Below are positions 1 to 10,225 of a stretch of DNA of 64,000 nucleotides, piece after piece (within the stretch, counting starts at the first letter, position 1; every line of letters begins with the position of its first letter). The DNA is taken from positions 496,001 to 560,000 of the forward strand of contig QXJR01000008.1 in the NCBI GenBank assembly GCA_020975725.1, given 5' to 3'. The stretch comes from Picocystis sp. L7 (taxonomy: Eukaryota; Chlorophyta; Picocystophyceae; Picocystales; Picocystaceae). The notes under the pieces are model-generated. The model made no database searches, had not been told where the DNA came from, and saw only the letters and a list, made by a program, of their open reading frames with translations. The translations under genes and the position numbers were made by a program.

Positions 1-291
1 CTCCTTCGTCGGTGCCCGCAGAGGATCCTAGGGTCCGGACCGGGGAACCTCGTCGGGGATCGGCGTCGGTCGGGAGGGAATCTCGACCGACACTCGTGGA
101 CGTTTTCGACGACGCTGGTCGCTTGTACGCGCGGCTTCCAATCGAAAGGAATCGACTTGGGCGTCGAAACCGAAGCCATCCGGTGGATGGAAACGCACTG
201 TCCACTCGTGCATCGCGTCGAAAGGGTGGAAGATCGATCGAGGTGAAGCGAAGGCAGGAGCGAAGCCGCTTCCAGCATCGCCCACCCCGCC
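1..291. other. Left edge, upstream of the sterol reductase gene
   Basis: I support no gene here. Open frames on both strands have no recognisable domain and look like chance frames in GC-balanced DNA. The stretch holds two CGAAAGG boxes (near 156 and 215) like the motif seen upstream of several other genes in this window, so it is probably promoter and 5' UTR of the gene starting at 292. Confidence 0.5.
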
Positions 292-1737
292 ATGAAGGCG
301 CGACGAGGAAGGAAGGACGATGGCAGCACGGAACTTCCGTCCGCGGAAAACGGTAAGGAAGAGGTTCTCACCATGAAACTGAAAGCTCAAAGGAGCTGGA
401 CGGACGTATCCAAGCCAACCAACGCTGGACCATGGGGACTCGAAGGATGCCTCGCTGGAGCCTTGTACGATGTCGGGGTGATCCTGATCATGGTCATGAC
501 TCCAATCATTAGCTTTCTGATCTGGTACACCATCTTTCACCAAGATGGTTCGGTGGGAAACTTGTGCGGGCTTCTGCGAAGGAAAGGCGGGGTCGACATG
601 ATTTGGAAAGCGTGCCCTTCCCCACTCAACGGGAAAGCATGGCAGATCATCGCTACCTTCTCCCTCCTACAGGTGTTCTTTCAAGTGTTTCTGCCCGGCA
701 AAACAGTTGAAGGCCCCGTCACTCCGAAAGGGAACATACCCAAATATGTGGATAATGGATTCTTGAGCTACGTTCTCACCAACGCACTCCTGCTCTCTAC
801 GTGGAAGCTCGGCGTGTTCTGTCCTTCCTCTGTGTACGACCTGATGGGTGAAATCATTGCAGCGCTGTGTTTGGGCGGTTTTGCCCTCTGCATTCTGTTG
901 AACTTGAAAGGAAGATACATGCCTTCAAGCAGTGACCATGGGAGCACAGGCAGTTTCATTTTGGATTTCTACTGGGGGTTGGAGTTGTATCCACGCCTTG
1001 GAGCCCTGGACATCAAGCAGTTTACCAACTGCAGGTTTGGAATGATGAGCTGGGAAGTCCTCATCTTGTGCTATGCCATCAAGCAGTACGAATTTTATGG
1101 CTTCCTCAGCGATTCAATGATTGTGAGCACAACGTTGATGACAATATACAACACGAAATTCTTTCTGTGGGAATCTGGATATTGGAGGTCCATGGACATT
1201 ATGCACGATCGTGCAGGGTATTACCTTTGCTGGGGGTGTATAACCTGGATACCTGCATTCTACACGTCTCCTGTGATGTACTTGGTTCATCATCCGGTGC
1301 ATCTTGGTGGATACCTTGCATCCTTGTACCTCCTGCTTGGCTGCATATGCATTTTTGTGAACTTCCAAGCAGATATGCAACGTCACAATTTCCGTGCCAC
1401 GCATGGGCAGACCAAGATTTGGGGTCGCACGCCCAGGAAAATTGTGGCTTCCTACAAGACAGAGGACGGGGAAAGGAAGAGGACGTTGCTATTGGCTTCA
1501 GGTTGGTGGGGCGTTGCTCGTCACTTTCACTACGTCCCTGAGGTCTTGGGTGCATTTTTTTGGTCTGCACCGGCGTTGTGGACCCACTTGACTCCTTATT
1601 TGTACGTATTGTACTTGGCTTTGGTTTTGTTGGATCGTGCTCATCGTGACGACCGCCGTTGCTCTTCCAAGTATGGCAAGCATTGGGGGCAGTACTGTCG
1701 TTTGGTGCCATGGAAGATGTTGCCAGGGGTGTGGTGA
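292..1737 (+). CDS. DWF5: 7-dehydrocholesterol (sterol delta-7) reductase, DWF5/DHCR7 type
   Basis: An ERG4/ERG24-family sterol reductase that uses NADPH to reduce the C7-C8 double bond of 5,7-dienol sterols, an endoplasmic reticulum membrane step late in phytosterol synthesis. The 481-residue protein is polytopic. It carries the family signature LLASGWWGVARHFHYVPE near residue 400 and the C-terminal block with CSSKYGKHWGQYC and a final PGVW. The middle part, including ELYPRLGALDIKQFTNCRFG and IKQYEFYG, follows plant DWF5 closely and separates it from C-14 reductases. A second in-frame ATG at 373 would remove a basic N-terminal extension and may be the real start. No introns are needed. The next gene starts about 370 bp downstream on the same strand. 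Confidence 0.93.
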   Translation: MKARRGRKDDGSTELPSAENGKEEVLTMKLKAQRSWTDVSKPTNAGPWGLEGCLAGALYDVGVILIMVMTPIISFLIWYTIFHQDGSVGNLCGLLRRKGGVDMIWKACPSPLNGKAWQIIATFSLLQVFFQVFLPGKTVEGPVTPKGNIPKYVDNGFLSYVLTNALLLSTWKLGVFCPSSVYDLMGEIIAALCLGGFALCILLNLKGRYMPSSSDHGSTGSFILDFYWGLELYPRLGALDIKQFTNCRFGMMSWEVLILCYAIKQYEFYGFLSDSMIVSTTLMTIYNTKFFLWESGYWRSMDIMHDRAGYYLCWGCITWIPAFYTSPVMYLVHHPVHLGGYLASLYLLLGCICIFVNFQADMQRHNFRATHGQTKIWGRTPRKIVASYKTEDGERKRTLLLASGWWGVARHFHYVPEVLGAFFWSAPALWTHLTPYLYVLYLALVLLDRAHRDDRRCSSKYGKHWGQYCRLVPWKMLPGVW

Positions 1738-2106
1738 ACCGCCTGCATCCATGGCAACCGGTGCTCCTCGCGACTTGGGAACGTCTCGAACGCCGACCTT
1801 GGGAAAGTCCGAAGCTATCGATGTAATCATCGATACGTGTTTTGCGTCGTATCGATCCGATTTCCCGTTTCCATCGACATCTCCAGCTTCGGTGGTCTCC
1901 CTCCTCCACGCTCCGTGTCGCCTCCTTCCCGAGTCTGAAGTCTCGAGTCCAGTCTTCGCCGCGGTTCTCTCGGCATCGACCGTCGAGGACCGTGCTGCGG
2001 CATCCCGCGGCGTGGCGCGGAACTCGCGCCATCGCGACACTTCTTCGTGCGCTTCTCAGGCGCGTTTGCACGCTCTGCAGGGCCTTGGTGGACATCTTCC
2101 TGCGCG
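1738..2106. other. Intergenic spacer between sterol reductase and TMEM184-like gene
   Basis: No gene is supported. This is presumably the 3' UTR of the sterol reductase and the promoter and 5' UTR of the following gene. Long frames here on either strand are arginine- and serine-rich and match nothing I recognise. Confidence 0.5.
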
Positions 2107-3366
2107 ATGGGATGGGAGGACTCGACCTCGGTGCTGGTGGTGGGCGGACTGGCGGCAGGATTCGCCATCCTGTTCTCCTTGTGGCACGTCTACCAGCACC
2201 TGATGCACTACACGGAACCGGTGTTCCAAAGATACATCATACGCATCATTTTCACCGTGCCCGTGTACGCAGTGACCTCCCTGTGTTCTCTCCTCGATTC
2301 GGAGAACGCGGTGTACTACACCACCGTGCGGGACGTGTACGAGGCGTGGGTGATCTACAACTTCATGTCCCTCATGCTGGCGTACCTCGGTGGACCAGGG
2401 GAGGTTTTGAGCCATGTCAACGGGAAAGTGATTGAACCGAGCTGGTGGCACGGAACTTGCTGCTTTCCACCGATGCACGTCAATGCAGCATACTTGCGTA
2501 GGTGCAAACAGGGAACAATTCAGTTTGTCTATGTCAAGCCTATCTTGGCAGCGGTCACCATCATTCTGCAAGCCAATGGCAAATTTGGCGAAGGGGAATT
2601 CAATACGGACGAAGGGTATCTTTACATCACCATCATGTACAATATCTGCTATACAGTGGCGTTGTTCGCTCTGCTCATGTTCTATTTAGCCACCAGAGAG
2701 ATGCTTGAACCGCACAAACCTCTCTTGAAGTTCATCATCGTCAAGACCATCATCTTTCTCACGTACTGGCAAGGCTTCCTTTTCCAAATTCTGTACAGCA
2801 GTGGAGCCATCAGTTCTGTCAACGAGGCGGTGGTGCTCCAGAATTTTATTATTTGTCTCCAAATGGCTGTGGCGGCACCCGTTATGCTGTATGCCTTTCC
2901 TTTCGAGGAGTACAAGTCGGGGCTTGCTGGATCAAAGGTGATGCATAGGCTTGGACATGCCGTGAGCATTACAGATGTCGTCAATGACACTGTGCACCAG
3001 TTTGCGCCTACTTATCACAACTATGTCCTGCACAGTGATGGCACGACATCGCAGCCTAGGCCGGTTCAGAACTCAAAAGGGATGCTTGGGGATAAGATGG
3101 AGAGCAAGGCGAATCTGTTGAGTAGTATGCAAACAAGCGAAGTCCATGATGAAGATGCGGTAGGAATCCAGATGGTTGATAGCAGACAGTACCAGGAGGG
3201 GCGTCATGGGTACGTAGGAAGGCAGCAGCATTGGGCAAGGCAGGAATACCCAGTAGCTGGTGGTCCAGCAGGTATTGGTCCCCCAGGATACGAAGATGTC
3301 CAGCTTTCCGAACATCAAGATCAGCCCCATGAAGAGCACAACTCTACTCAAGATGGATCAAGATGA
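2107..3366 (+). CDS. TMEM184 / LAZ1-like seven-pass membrane protein (DUF300, OSTalpha family)
   Basis: A member of the DUF300/TMEM184 family, which includes plant LAZ1 proteins and is related to the alpha subunit of organic solute transporters. Plant members act at the vacuole membrane and in brassinosteroid and cell-death control; the activity of this one is not established. The 419-residue product has about seven hydrophobic spans. Family landmarks include the YIIRIIFTVPVYA segment, the conserved YEAWVIYNF, and KFIIVKTIIFLTYWQG. The C-terminal third is hydrophilic, rich in Gln, His and Ser, and probably disordered. I chose the ATG at 2107; the open frame runs further up but only with non-ATG starts. 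No intron is required. It converges with the DASS transporter gene, whose stop lies about 285 bp away. Confidence 0.88.
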   Translation: MGWEDSTSVLVVGGLAAGFAILFSLWHVYQHLMHYTEPVFQRYIIRIIFTVPVYAVTSLCSLLDSENAVYYTTVRDVYEAWVIYNFMSLMLAYLGGPGEVLSHVNGKVIEPSWWHGTCCFPPMHVNAAYLRRCKQGTIQFVYVKPILAAVTIILQANGKFGEGEFNTDEGYLYITIMYNICYTVALFALLMFYLATREMLEPHKPLLKFIIVKTIIFLTYWQGFLFQILYSSGAISSVNEAVVLQNFIICLQMAVAAPVMLYAFPFEEYKSGLAGSKVMHRLGHAVSITDVVNDTVHQFAPTYHNYVLHSDGTTSQPRPVQNSKGMLGDKMESKANLLSSMQTSEVHDEDAVGIQMVDSRQYQEGRHGYVGRQQHWARQEYPVAGGPAGIGPPGYEDVQLSEHQDQPHEEHNSTQDGSR

Positions 3367-3651
3367 GTTTGGCCCGCAAAGCTCGATTGGGCCTTGATTG
3401 CATTTGCTTTGCGTTGGCATGGATGGGCGGGTCATACTGCTAGTCTGCACATCAATCCATATGGGATGCAAATGCCAGTTTACTGGCCACCAAGCACACA
3501 TTACCAGCACGGACGTTTGTCATTCACACCATTTAGTTCTACTGGATTTTGGTCAAGCTCGGTGGCATTGCATTGCAGCGAGGTACTGCAGTTGCCATTT
3601 TAAATTTATTTATGAGGATTGTAGTCCCGAATTTGCCTGCAACAAAGCCTG

Positions 3652-5486
3652 CTAAAAATCGAAAGCCCATCTCCCAAGGGTAAGCGTGAACACTGATATC
3701 CACCAAATCCCAATGCAATTGATGAAGAATCCATACTTGACCATCTCCTTCACGTGAAGAAGACCGGTGCCGTAAGCAACTGCATTCGGTGGAGTTGAAT
3801 TGGGGAACATGAATGACAGTGAACAAGCAAATGTTCCTGGAATCAAGAGCAGAAGGCTTGGGAGATCCGATGCATCAGCTAAGGCGGCCAGAATGGGAAT
3901 GAATATCGTAGAAGCTGCAGGCCCCCGCACATAGAACACAAACAGTCAGAACAGTTGAAAAAGCGCCATGCAAAACTGCCATTTGCGTTCGCATACGTAC
4001 TTGCCACATTGCTTGTGAACTCTGTGACGGTGCTGACGAATAGCGAGACAATTGCAGGAATGAGAAAGGTTGGCATGCCTTCGAGGATGGAAAGTTTGGT
4101 GCTAAGCCAAGCAAAGAGGCCCGACTCGATGATTCCCTGGCTGAGTGCGAATCCTCCTCCCATCAACAGAATGATGTCCCAAGGCACGCTCTTGCAGTCC
4201 TCCCATGCAAGGATCTTCTCTGGGCCCATGAATTCCTGCATGGGCAAGACAAAGAGGAGGATACTTGCAAGCACACTCACGGCTCCATCCCCAACGGTCT
4301 TTTCCCGGAATAAGGAACCCCACCCATGAAGTGACGGCTGCCTGGTTACCCAGAGGACCACCATGCCTGCAAACACTACCATGACAAATATATGTGCTCG
4401 TGTTAGTTTCCCCAGCGATGTTCTCTCCTTCTGGAGCACGTCGGTACTGAGTATCGACCCCTCGAGGCCACGGCAGAACACGACACAGAAAAAGAACCAA
4501 ACTGATGCTCCAAAAACTATAGAAAAGGGAAGACCGAACATCATCCACGATGCAAAGTTAACGCTCCCCTGAGATTTGTCCCCGTGTTGCTCCCAGTACC
4601 CAGCCAGAACAAGATTCGGGCCAGTGCCAACTAAGCTGGAAAGCCCGCCAATGGTAGAGCCATATGCAACACAAAGAATGACTCCCTTCGCAAATTTCTG
4701 TAGCCCTTTTCTGGATGTGCCGTTACAAGAGTTCTTCGATCCATCCTGCTCATGCATGTCCAGTTCAAGGGACATCATCCTATGCGGTGTGTGATCCTGT
4801 GCATGGTGTTCTTGGCATGTGTCTTGCAGATGTCCCTCTGTTTGTCCCCCCCCTTGAGTGCTTGTTTGAACATTGTGCCCTCCACTTTGATCGAGAATCT
4901 GTTCAAGCGTGGTTACGGCGAGAGGGACCATGAGTATGCTTGTGGCCGTGTTGGATATCCACATGCTCACAAAACCAGTGATTCCCAGCATCCCAAGCAT
5001 CATGTACTTCGGTCGTGTGCCTGTAAATAGAAGAACAGAAATAGCCAACCTCCTATGCAGATTCATCTTTTCCACCGCAGCTGCAACGATGAAGGATCCT
5101 AGAAACAACATTTGTGTGTCGTTCATGTACGCCTTGGCCACTTCCTGGGAGCTCAACACCCCCAGCAAAGGCATCATCACCACGGGCAGCAGCGCCGTGA
5201 CGGGCAGCGGCAATGTCTCGCTGGCCCACCATATCGCCATCCATATCAAAAGACCAAGCATGGAAGCAGCACGCGAATCTTCGGCGTCCAAGGAGATGGC
5301 ACCGCTCGCGAAGAGTAATCCCAAGGTCGGTCCTAGCACCAACGTCGTCGTCCAGATCCACGCTTTGACGTCCGTTCGGTCCATTTCCGTTCTCTCTTCT
5401 TCTATCCGTCTCTCCTCCTCTCCACCGAATTCGAGCAGTTGCTGCACCTCTTCAGCTTCGTTTGCGAAGCCATTCTCGTCGTCCAT
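3652..5486 (-). CDS. DASS-family (SLC13-like) sodium/anion symporter, two exons
   Basis: A divalent anion:sodium symporter of the SLC13/DASS family, which moves dicarboxylates, citrate, sulfate or phosphate across membranes. Coding runs on the minus strand as 5486 to 4001, then 3914 to 3652, giving 582 residues. The intron (4000 to 3915) has GTACGT and CTGCAG ends. Splicing restores the second family signature SNVATSTIFIPILAALA, which confirms the exon join. The first signature, SMWISNTATSILMVP, lies near residue 185. Multiple hydrophobic spans are present, and a His/Gln-rich hydrophilic loop of roughly 70 residues separates the two halves. An acidic cytosolic N-terminus of about 40 residues precedes the first span. 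Substrate cannot be told from sequence. A second, clearly plastid-type DASS protein lies at the right end of the window. Confidence 0.9.
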
Positions 5487-5676
5487 GACCTTCTCCTGCT
5501 GGTCGGATCGATCTGAACCAATCCCTTCCCGAAGTGGATGGGGTCGTTCCCGCCAGCTGGGTTGTGACCTTCACAAATAATGGCGATCGGATCGCTTCAG
5601 AACCTGAGGACACAGGGTAAAGGGATGGATCGTGTCTATGGACAGCAAGAAAGGAGTCTTTTATTGCCTGTGTGGT

Positions 5677-5711
5677 TGGATGGATGGATGGATGGATGGA
5701 TGGATGGATGG
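5677..5711. repeat. (TGGA)n tetranucleotide microsatellite
   Basis: About eight perfect tandem copies of TGGA/GGAT end in a G-run. They lie between the start of the DASS gene and the 3' end of the J-domain gene. This is a plain simple repeat likely to vary in length between strains. Confidence 0.95.
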
Positions 5712-5723
5712 GGGGTGGATGCT

Positions 5724-7094
5724 TCAGACCCGTGCATCGGCCTGTCGGATCTGGTTGAGGAGTTTGAAGATCTCCTCACTCTCCACCTGCTTCTCCAAGG
5801 GAATGTGAGAACCCCGACAGCGATCCGGATGATAGCGGAGCATCGCCTTTTTCATGGCCACGTCGATTTGCTTCTTCGTCGGACAGTGGCCACCCTCAAC
5901 AGACACGCCCACTGCACGAAGGAGTAAATGGGCAGTGACATGCGGCCGACGCAGACCATCCAGTTTTTTGCTTACCCTCTCTCGCATCTTTTCCCGCGTG
6001 GCATCCTGCATGGCCTGTTCCTGCTGCTGAGTTCGCAAGTTCTCCACTCGTTCCCTTGCCCTGTCTTGGACCCCTTGTACCTTATCACTTCCATTCTGTG
6101 GTTGAGGCATATTGCTGTGCTGTTGTGTGTTTTGCCCTGATGAACGGTGTGGTGTGGCCTGAGCATGTGCTCTACGTGCCGTGTGGGGTGCAGATCCACC
6201 TTCCCATGGACGCCTGAATCCAGGTGACTCCTTTGCTTCCGCACTCGATTCCGACCGTTGGGTCGTGGAAGGTCCAGCACGATGGAATTCATCTCCACTT
6301 TTGGAAGATTGTGCTCTCCAGGAGTACCAGTTGGCATAACTCTTACTGGATCCTGTACCACTCCTTCCGTGCGGTCTCGGCGCGTCAGGACCTGTACCTC
6401 TGCTTCTACTCCTTTCTTTCTTTCTCTTCGACGGAACGTAATCCCTGTTCTGTGCCATCTTCCTGCGCCAGAATCCCGCCACGGTATTCCATCTCTCGTC
6501 GTAGTCTGCGTTCGTTTCCTGTTCCCTTCGGGCCTGTGCGTGTGCTTGTTCTGAGTGCTGCGCCGCTCTCCTCCGTCGCAGATCCGCCAATCGCTTTAGA
6601 TAATCATGCAGCTTGACGGTCTCGAAGCCTTGCCAGAACCACGATCCCCATCCGTTGGCGTGGTTGGCTCGTGCTGAACCATCCTGGTTCCCAGTTCGGC
6701 TGTGTTGACCTCTTCCTTCGTTTCCTCGGTCCGTCTTCCGCCTCTTCGACCTGGCTTCTTCCCACTCGTGTGTCTCCCCTTCGACCACACTGTCTGAATC
6801 GCTCCCGTCTGCACGACCTGAGCTCCTTTCGCTCGATCCTGCAGGCGAAGCACCGGCGCCAGGCGAGCTCGTCCGCTCCCTCTCCGTCCGGACGCGGTTC
6901 CATTCGCGCCGCAAGGCTTCCTGATCGCCGCACAGGATCTCGAACTCGTCCTCTCCCGTCCCCTGGGATGCGGCCGCGGCCGCGGACATCGCACAAGCGC
7001 CGAAAAGACGCGCACGAGCCGCGGACGACGGATCCGCGCGATGCCGCTCGCCGACCTTCAATGGTTTCGTTTTCGATCGAAAGGGGGATCCCAT
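5724..7094 (-). CDS. J-domain protein with C-terminal J domain
   Basis: A probable Hsp70 co-chaperone or J-domain-derived protein. The first 350 residues are low-complexity, basic and rich in Arg, Ser, Gln and Gly, with many RR and RS-like stretches and no recognised domain. The last 80 residues form a J-type helical domain with the diagnostic motif MLRYHPDRC followed by EIFKLLNQIRQA. The HPD tripeptide that stimulates Hsp70 ATPase is intact. Plants have a family of J proteins with the domain at the C-terminus in this manner. ATG is possible at 7094 or, more conservatively, at 6989 (MSAAAAASQG). A TTTCGATCGAAA palindrome lies just upstream on the coding strand. The specific role is unknown. 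Confidence 0.75.
   Translation of the reverse strand: MGSPFRSKTKPLKVGERHRADPSSAARARLFGACAMSAAAAASQGTGEDEFEILCGDQEALRREWNRVRTERERTSSPGAGASPAGSSERSSGRADGSDSDSVVEGETHEWEEARSKRRKTDRGNEGRGQHSRTGNQDGSARANHANGWGSWFWQGFETVKLHDYLKRLADLRRRRAAQHSEQAHAQARREQETNADYDERWNTVAGFWRRKMAQNRDYVPSKRKKERSRSRGTGPDAPRPHGRSGTGSSKSYANWYSWRAQSSKSGDEFHRAGPSTTQRSESSAEAKESPGFRRPWEGGSAPHTARRAHAQATPHRSSGQNTQQHSNMPQPQNGSDKVQGVQDRARERVENLRTQQQEQAMQDATREKMRERVSKKLDGLRRPHVTAHLLLRAVGVSVEGGHCPTKKQIDVAMKKAMLRYHPDRCRGSHIPLEKQVESEEIFKLLNQIRQADARV
7065..7086 (-). promoter_or_regulatory. TTTCGATCGAAA palindrome upstream of the J-protein gene
   Basis: CCTTTCGATCGAAAACG on the coding strand lies within about 100 bp of the more conservative J-protein start codon. 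It belongs to the CTTTCGA / TCGAAAGG motif group also seen near 23318, 44150, 50781 and 56140. A promoter role is inferred from recurrence only. Confidence 0.35.
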
Positions 7095-9373
7095 ACATCT
7101 GAAAGGACAATCTCTGGGACTGCCCTTTCAAGGAGTCCGGTCTGATGCGGATGGAAAGAACCGGTTGTGGGACGTGGAGAGGCAATCAAGAGTCGAAAAG
7201 CACCCTTCAGAGGCAAGTACCTTGGAAAGTTCTCCATGAATCCCGTCCAAGGGCCCCTCAAACGGCCACGAAGATGGCGTAGAAAAACCCATGCTCGGCC
7301 GCTTACATCAACGTCGCATAGAAAAGTGGGTAGGCTGCAAAAATTCCATCCTTCAAACGCGCTATCCTTAAAAAGCGGTAGAGAGAACCCATTGATAAAT
7401 GGCGATACGCCCGTATGACTTCTGAACGTGTGAAAGTCAATTCCACAGCCATCGGCCATGGTGTCACATCTTCCTGTAGGAACTCTCAGTGTTTCACGTT
7501 GGGAAGTAGCATGAAAGCACTGTACAGGCATGTCGAAAAATGTTTAGGGCAAAGAAGGAACGGTTGTGCGGGTTGTCAAGGAATAAATACTTTGCACGCC
7601 AACAACTCGTATGCAAACGCCTTGGAAACTTCCCAAGAACGTTGGCGGATTTTGTGGCGATAACACCGGCTACTCTTGCGTTTTGCCAATTCTACCCACA
7701 AAGCGTTTCAAGAAAAAACCTCCGAACTTTTTGCCTTCTACGATAAAAAAAAATAGAAGTTCTCTTGCTCCATTAGCAATCCCTTACTTTCCGAAAGATA
7801 GATGGTTTCTACGATGGTATGTATGGTCATCTTCTACCTCATCGACATGGTTTCCATCCTTGCAATGGGGTCTATCGTTGTCTCCTCGTGGCCATTTCCT
7901 CGTTGATGGGATAGTGCAAATTTGGCGAGACATTCTAGCTTCCAACTAGATGTAGTCCTCAAGTGGGCTTTCCCAAATTAAACCAACGTTGAGCAACACT
8001 CGAACGTCTTGTGCATCCCCTCCAACCTTGGTTGACCCTTGGGATGCATCCGTCCTTGACAGTCTTCAACCTTTCGTCCTTTTCTTCCTAGGCCCACCAT
8101 CGAATCTTCCATGACACGATTCGCAGACCACCTCGTCACAAAGGGGCTGTGCTAGTCACCATGAATCGGTTTGCGATCGAGTGTTTTGATCCGGTGTTGG
8201 CAGTAGGATGACGTGGAAAGTCCCAACATCCCGGACGAAAGCGCAAAACTCCTCTGCACGATGTGTGTCTTCGGCCATGTTACGGCCGGATGATCGTGCC
8301 CTAGAACTGGGGCGGGTACGTCAGTACCCGCAGAGGCGTTACTGGGTTGCCCACCCCTGTTCGCTGTACTGACCTTCTGCGGATGGGATCGCCCCATTCG
8401 AAGGGCTGATGTGGCGAGTGCGAGGTCCAACAGTCCGAACCCATCCACAATGGACGGCGAAGATCGATTGGGCGATCTCTCACAACCGTCCGATGAAGGT
8501 GCCAACTGAACGTTGCACCCCGGCCGCGGGTGGCTTGCGTCTGAATCTCCCCCGTCGCCCGAGACCCCCCGGGGGCCACGAAATTTTCCATTCCTCTGCG
8601 AGAGATTCGACGAATTAAGATTGGGACCGGTATTCCATTGCAGAACCGCTCCTGATTCTGCCATGCCCTAAGAGGAGATCGATCTCTGGGGACGCTTTTT
8701 GCCCTCGTTCGACCCTTTGGTTCGAATCCTCCAACCTTTGCCCGGGATGGGTTTCCGAATGATTGGAAGCTTCCCTCGGTCTACACCCGACCGAGCACCG
8801 GTTCTCCACTGGGGGTTGGTTTCCGTTCGGGGGTAGGAGGATCCCAGACGCCACACCCCACAGGTTCTCCTCTGCGGGTTTCGAAAAAGATACCTCGATT
8901 CGGCGTTCGTCCTTCGTTTCGATCTCTCATCGAGAGAATAGCCCGCGGAGGCCTCCCTCCCAACCATTCCAGGACGCGCTCGTTCGCATCTGCCCCCCAT
9001 TCCTTCGGATCCGATATTACCCTAAGCTAAACACACCGTTTATCTACGTGATCTCGAAAAGTCGATATCTCGTGTCGGATCGGACGAGTTCCCTTCGGTC
9101 GGCGCAACTTCGTCTCACAACACGAACGCGCCGCAGACCACTGCACGCACGAATTGCCTCTTGAAACGGAGCCAAGGACGAACGAACCGGTGGGATCACG
9201 AGGAAGTGTGGAAGAAAGACTCGAGGAGTGGAGAAGAAAACGTGTCGGAAGATAGGAAGAGAACGAAGCAACAACCGACGCCAGTGGTTCGCCAACCCAA
9301 CTCGAAGACAAAAACCTTGTCGTAGTAGTGGCGGCGCATCTCGCAACGCGAATTCCACAGAACATCCCAAGCT
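7095..9373. other. ORF-poor 2.3 kb spacer, left part AT-richer
   Basis: I recognise no gene. From about 7200 to 8150 the DNA is AT-richer and its frames are short, broken and low in similarity to anything familiar, resembling decayed mobile DNA. From about 8150 to 9370 it is GC-balanced with purine/pyrimidine-rich runs. The last few hundred bases are probably the promoter and 5' UTR of the CCT gene at 9374. Several GGTTCGA-like strings occur, but none folds into a tRNA T-arm. Confidence 0.4.
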
Positions 9374-10225
9374 ATGAGGCAAACATGCCAATACTGTGGA
9401 GGGGAAGCGAACGAACCGGACTCTACCTCGGAAGGACGGCAGCTCTGTGCGAATTGTGAGCTGCACTTGCACTCACGGACCGAGCTCTCGGGATATGGAA
9501 AGCTCGTGCGTGACGATGAAATCGGGCTGGGAGATACGCTCAGTGGATCGATGGATAGCCATTTCACCGTTCATCTTCACGACTCCCCTATTCAAATGCC
9601 AGAGCATGAACTAGACTTGATGGGGTACAAGGACCTCACTGCGTTCCTGAACATTGGGGAGAAGAATGTGCCTTTAGGGAGCCAGAGTTCAGGAGATAGC
9701 GCTAACAGAGACAAGCAAGAAATGTTCACCTTCGAGAAACTGACAAGCCCATCCGTCACGGATGAAAGCGCTGAAAGTTACGGTGCTGAGCTGGAATTCG
9801 AGGACGTGGAACTAGAGCGTAATCGCATGAAGAGCCCCCTGCTAAAACTTGACTACATTGGGGTCCTCAAAGCATGGTGTGGGAGGGATTTTATGATTAG
9901 GGGCGATGTTGCTGAGAAAGCAACAGTGAACACGAAAGGTACTCCAAGTGTAAAGCCAGATGGCGTGGCCATGGCTGTGGTGACCCAAAAGTGCCCGTAC
10001 GGGAGTGTCACTGAAACCTTGCCATCGGCAGACTCCACTTGTTCTAAGGAAGATGCAGAGAAGAACCGCCTAAGTTGTGTGGAAAGGTATAAGGAAAAGC
10101 GCAAGAAGCGCCTCTATTCCAAGACGATCCGCTACGAGATGAGGAAGATCAACGCGGAAAAACGCCCACGCATCAAAGGGAGGTTTGTCAAAAGAAACGA
10201 GTTTGGGTCAGGGCGTGATTTGTAG
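9374..10225 (+). CDS. CCT-domain protein with degenerate B-box (CONSTANS-like)
   Basis: A likely transcription regulator of the CONSTANS/CCT group, green-lineage factors of photoperiod, light and circadian responses. The 283-residue protein ends with a good CCT domain (about residues 235-275), containing [20 protein letters not shown] and then [15 protein letters not shown]. The CCT basic half serves nuclear import and DNA binding with NF-Y. At the N-terminus, residues 5-34 match the B-box in overall spacing (CX2C, 16 residues, CX2C, then His). The middle zinc ligands of a canonical B-box are replaced by Asn, Ser and Glu, so at most one of two zinc sites remains. The middle is acidic and unstructured. 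No intron is needed. ATG at 9374 directly precedes the B-box remnant. Confidence 0.87.
   Translation: MRQTCQYCGGEANEPDSTSEGRQLCANCELHLHSRTELSGYGKLVRDDEIGLGDTLSGSMDSHFTVHLHDSPIQMPEHELDLMGYKDLTAFLNIGEKNVPLGSQSSGDSANRDKQEMFTFEKLTSPSVTDESAESYGAELEFEDVELERNRMKSPLLKLDYIGVLKAWCGRDFMIRGDVAEKATVNTKGTPSVKPDGVAMAVVTQKCPYGSVTETLPSADSTCSKEDAEKNRLSCVERYKEKRKKRLYSKTIRYEMRKINAEKRPRIKGRFVKRNEFGSGRDL

Noticed and set aside
1199-2095. 298-codon minus-strand frame opposite the sterol reductase 3' end
   Set aside because: Arg/Ser-rich antisense shadow of a well-supported gene, with no recognised domain.
8697-8735. GGTTCGAATCC string resembling a tRNA B box
   Set aside because: The neighbouring bases do not form a T stem, and no D arm or anticodon stem is found at the right distance on either strand.
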